A stretch of DNA of 64,000 bases from Bacillus glycinifermentans. GTDB lineage: Bacteria; Bacillota; Bacilli; Bacillales; Bacillaceae. The translations under genes and the position numbers were made by a program. The stretch is from contig NZ_LECW02000026.1 in the NCBI RefSeq assembly GCF_001042475.2, positions 54,001 to 118,000 on the forward strand, written 5' to 3'. Below are positions 63,450 to 64,000 of this stretch, piece after piece. A model generated the notes under the pieces. That model saw only the letters and a program-made list of their open reading frames with translations. It was not told the origin of the DNA and made no database searches. The first letter of the stretch is position 1. Every line of letters begins with the position of its first letter.

Positions 63450-64000
63450 ATGTATGATAGAAAAATATCTGAATTTATCCGAACTTTTGTTAGTGAAATA
63501 CAAAATTCGAATGCGGGGATTTTTGCGGGTGCAGGATTATCTCAACCTGCGGGATACGTGAACTGGAAAGAATTGTTAAGGGACATTGCAGATGAATTAG
63601 GGCTTGATGTTGATAAAGAAGACGATTTAATTGCTGTAGCTCAATATCATGTGAATGAAAATGGAGGACGAGGAAAATTAAATCAAGTATTGATTGAAAA
63701 CTTTACTAAAGATGCACAATCAACTCGTAATCACGAAATATTATCTCAACTTCCCATAGATACATATTGGACAACAAATTATGACCATTTAATAGAGGAT
63801 AGCTTGAGGGCTAACAATAAAATTGTTGATGTAAAGATGACTCCTCAGAATTTAGCTATTACAAAATCTAATGCAGATGCTATCGTTTATAAAATGCATG
63901 GTGATGTCCAAATGTCTGATCAAGCTGTTCTTACAAAAGATGATTATGAAGAATACGAGGTTACTAAAAGAAGGCTATACCTATTTAGCCCCCTAATGAA
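63450..64000 (+). CDS. SIR2-domain protein, ThsA-like, partial at window edge
   Basis: An open frame of 183 codons running off the window. It shows the SIR2-like NADase core: NAGIFAGAGLSQPAGYVNWKELL (NAD-binding GAGLS), IDTYWTTNYDHLIEDSL (the conserved TTNYD), and DAIVYKMHGDVQMSDQAVLTKDDYEEY (the HGD catalytic His). These closely follow the N-terminal domain of ThsA from the Thoeris system. Related SIR2 proteins deplete NAD+ upon phage infection. The C-terminal domain (SLOG, in ThsA) and any TIR-domain partner would lie beyond 64000, so the exact system cannot be named. ATG 63450 has only a weak ribosome site. Confidence 0.85.
   Translation, partial: MYDRKISEFIRTFVSEIQNSNAGIFAGAGLSQPAGYVNWKELLRDIADELGLDVDKEDDLIAVAQYHVNENGGRGKLNQVLIENFTKDAQSTRNHEILSQLPIDTYWTTNYDHLIEDSLRANNKIVDVKMTPQNLAITKSNADAIVYKMHGDVQMSDQAVLTKDDYEEYEVTKRRLYLFSPLM

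Overview
The window comes from a low-to-moderate GC Bacillus of the B. subtilis / B. licheniformis group, most likely B. licheniformis or B. paralicheniformis. Evidence: strong AAGGAGG ribosome sites with frequent GTG/TTG starts, and recognisable Bacillus genes (yjlC-ndh, dacC, nrnB, glcU, manR-manP-manA, ydhK, adhA-adhR, arsR-acr3-arsC, rph). These occur with genes absent from B. subtilis 168 but usual in licheniformis relatives: pflBA, a kdp operon and a valine-catabolism operon. No rRNA, tRNA, CRISPR array, prophage or intact insertion sequence was seen.

Layout. 0.1-4 kb: a small excisionase-type HTH protein, a Rex-box-controlled yjlC-ndh operon (NADH dehydrogenase II), and dacC (PBP4a). 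4.2-5.7 kb: a C1q-like protein and a small secreted protein. 5.8-9 kb: the anaerobic pyruvate formate-lyase operon pflB-pflA behind a perfect Fnr box; pflB carries a one-base frameshift. 9-14.8 kb: nrnB, a GHL10 hydrolase, a decayed erythromycin-esterase gene, glcU, an EEP-fold enzyme and a broken small membrane protein gene. 14.8-19.3 kb: a TetR regulator divergent from a resorcylate-type decarboxylase, a VOC protein, and a YtrA-like GntR regulator with an ABC transporter. 19.3-22.5 kb: a SufR-like cysteine-rich regulator divergent from a sod-azoR-DUF3817 operon, then ccdA. 23-28.1 kb: manR and manP-manA, with matching ManR boxes and a cre site. 28.1-29.8 kb: two decayed genes (sigZ-like, aldo-keto reductase).

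30-36.3 kb: a potassium-uptake locus. A ydaO-type (c-di-AMP) riboswitch with terminator precedes an unannotated-looking 34-codon membrane ORF, kdpF, kdpA (one-base frameshift near the 3' end), kdpB, kdpC and a KdpD lacking its histidine kinase. 36.4-41.7 kb: ydhK, a CMD remnant, a frameshifted MFS gene divergent from a Crp-type regulator across a perfect 20-bp palindrome, and an AdhR regulon. That regulon has three MerR-type promoters, each with a 19-bp spacer, serving adhA, adhR and an unusual HPr/Crh-like protein. 42.5-48.6 kb: a five-gene operon encoding valine catabolism from isobutyryl-CoA to propionyl-CoA, behind a perfect cre site. 48.7-54.4 kb: two secreted proteins, a DUF2262-like protein, and a MocR regulator divergent from azlC-azlD with paired operators.

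54.7-64 kb is more AT-rich and accessory: a small ORF overlapping a WYL regulator, a DJ-1/PfpI protein, the arsenic cassette, a truncated GNAT gene, rph (rifampin phosphotransferase), a shattered DUF2325-type gene, and at the right edge the start of a ThsA-like SIR2 protein typical of anti-phage defence. Nine loci carry frameshifts, several in homopolymers. This means either real decay or indel errors in the assembly; I cannot tell which from sequence alone.
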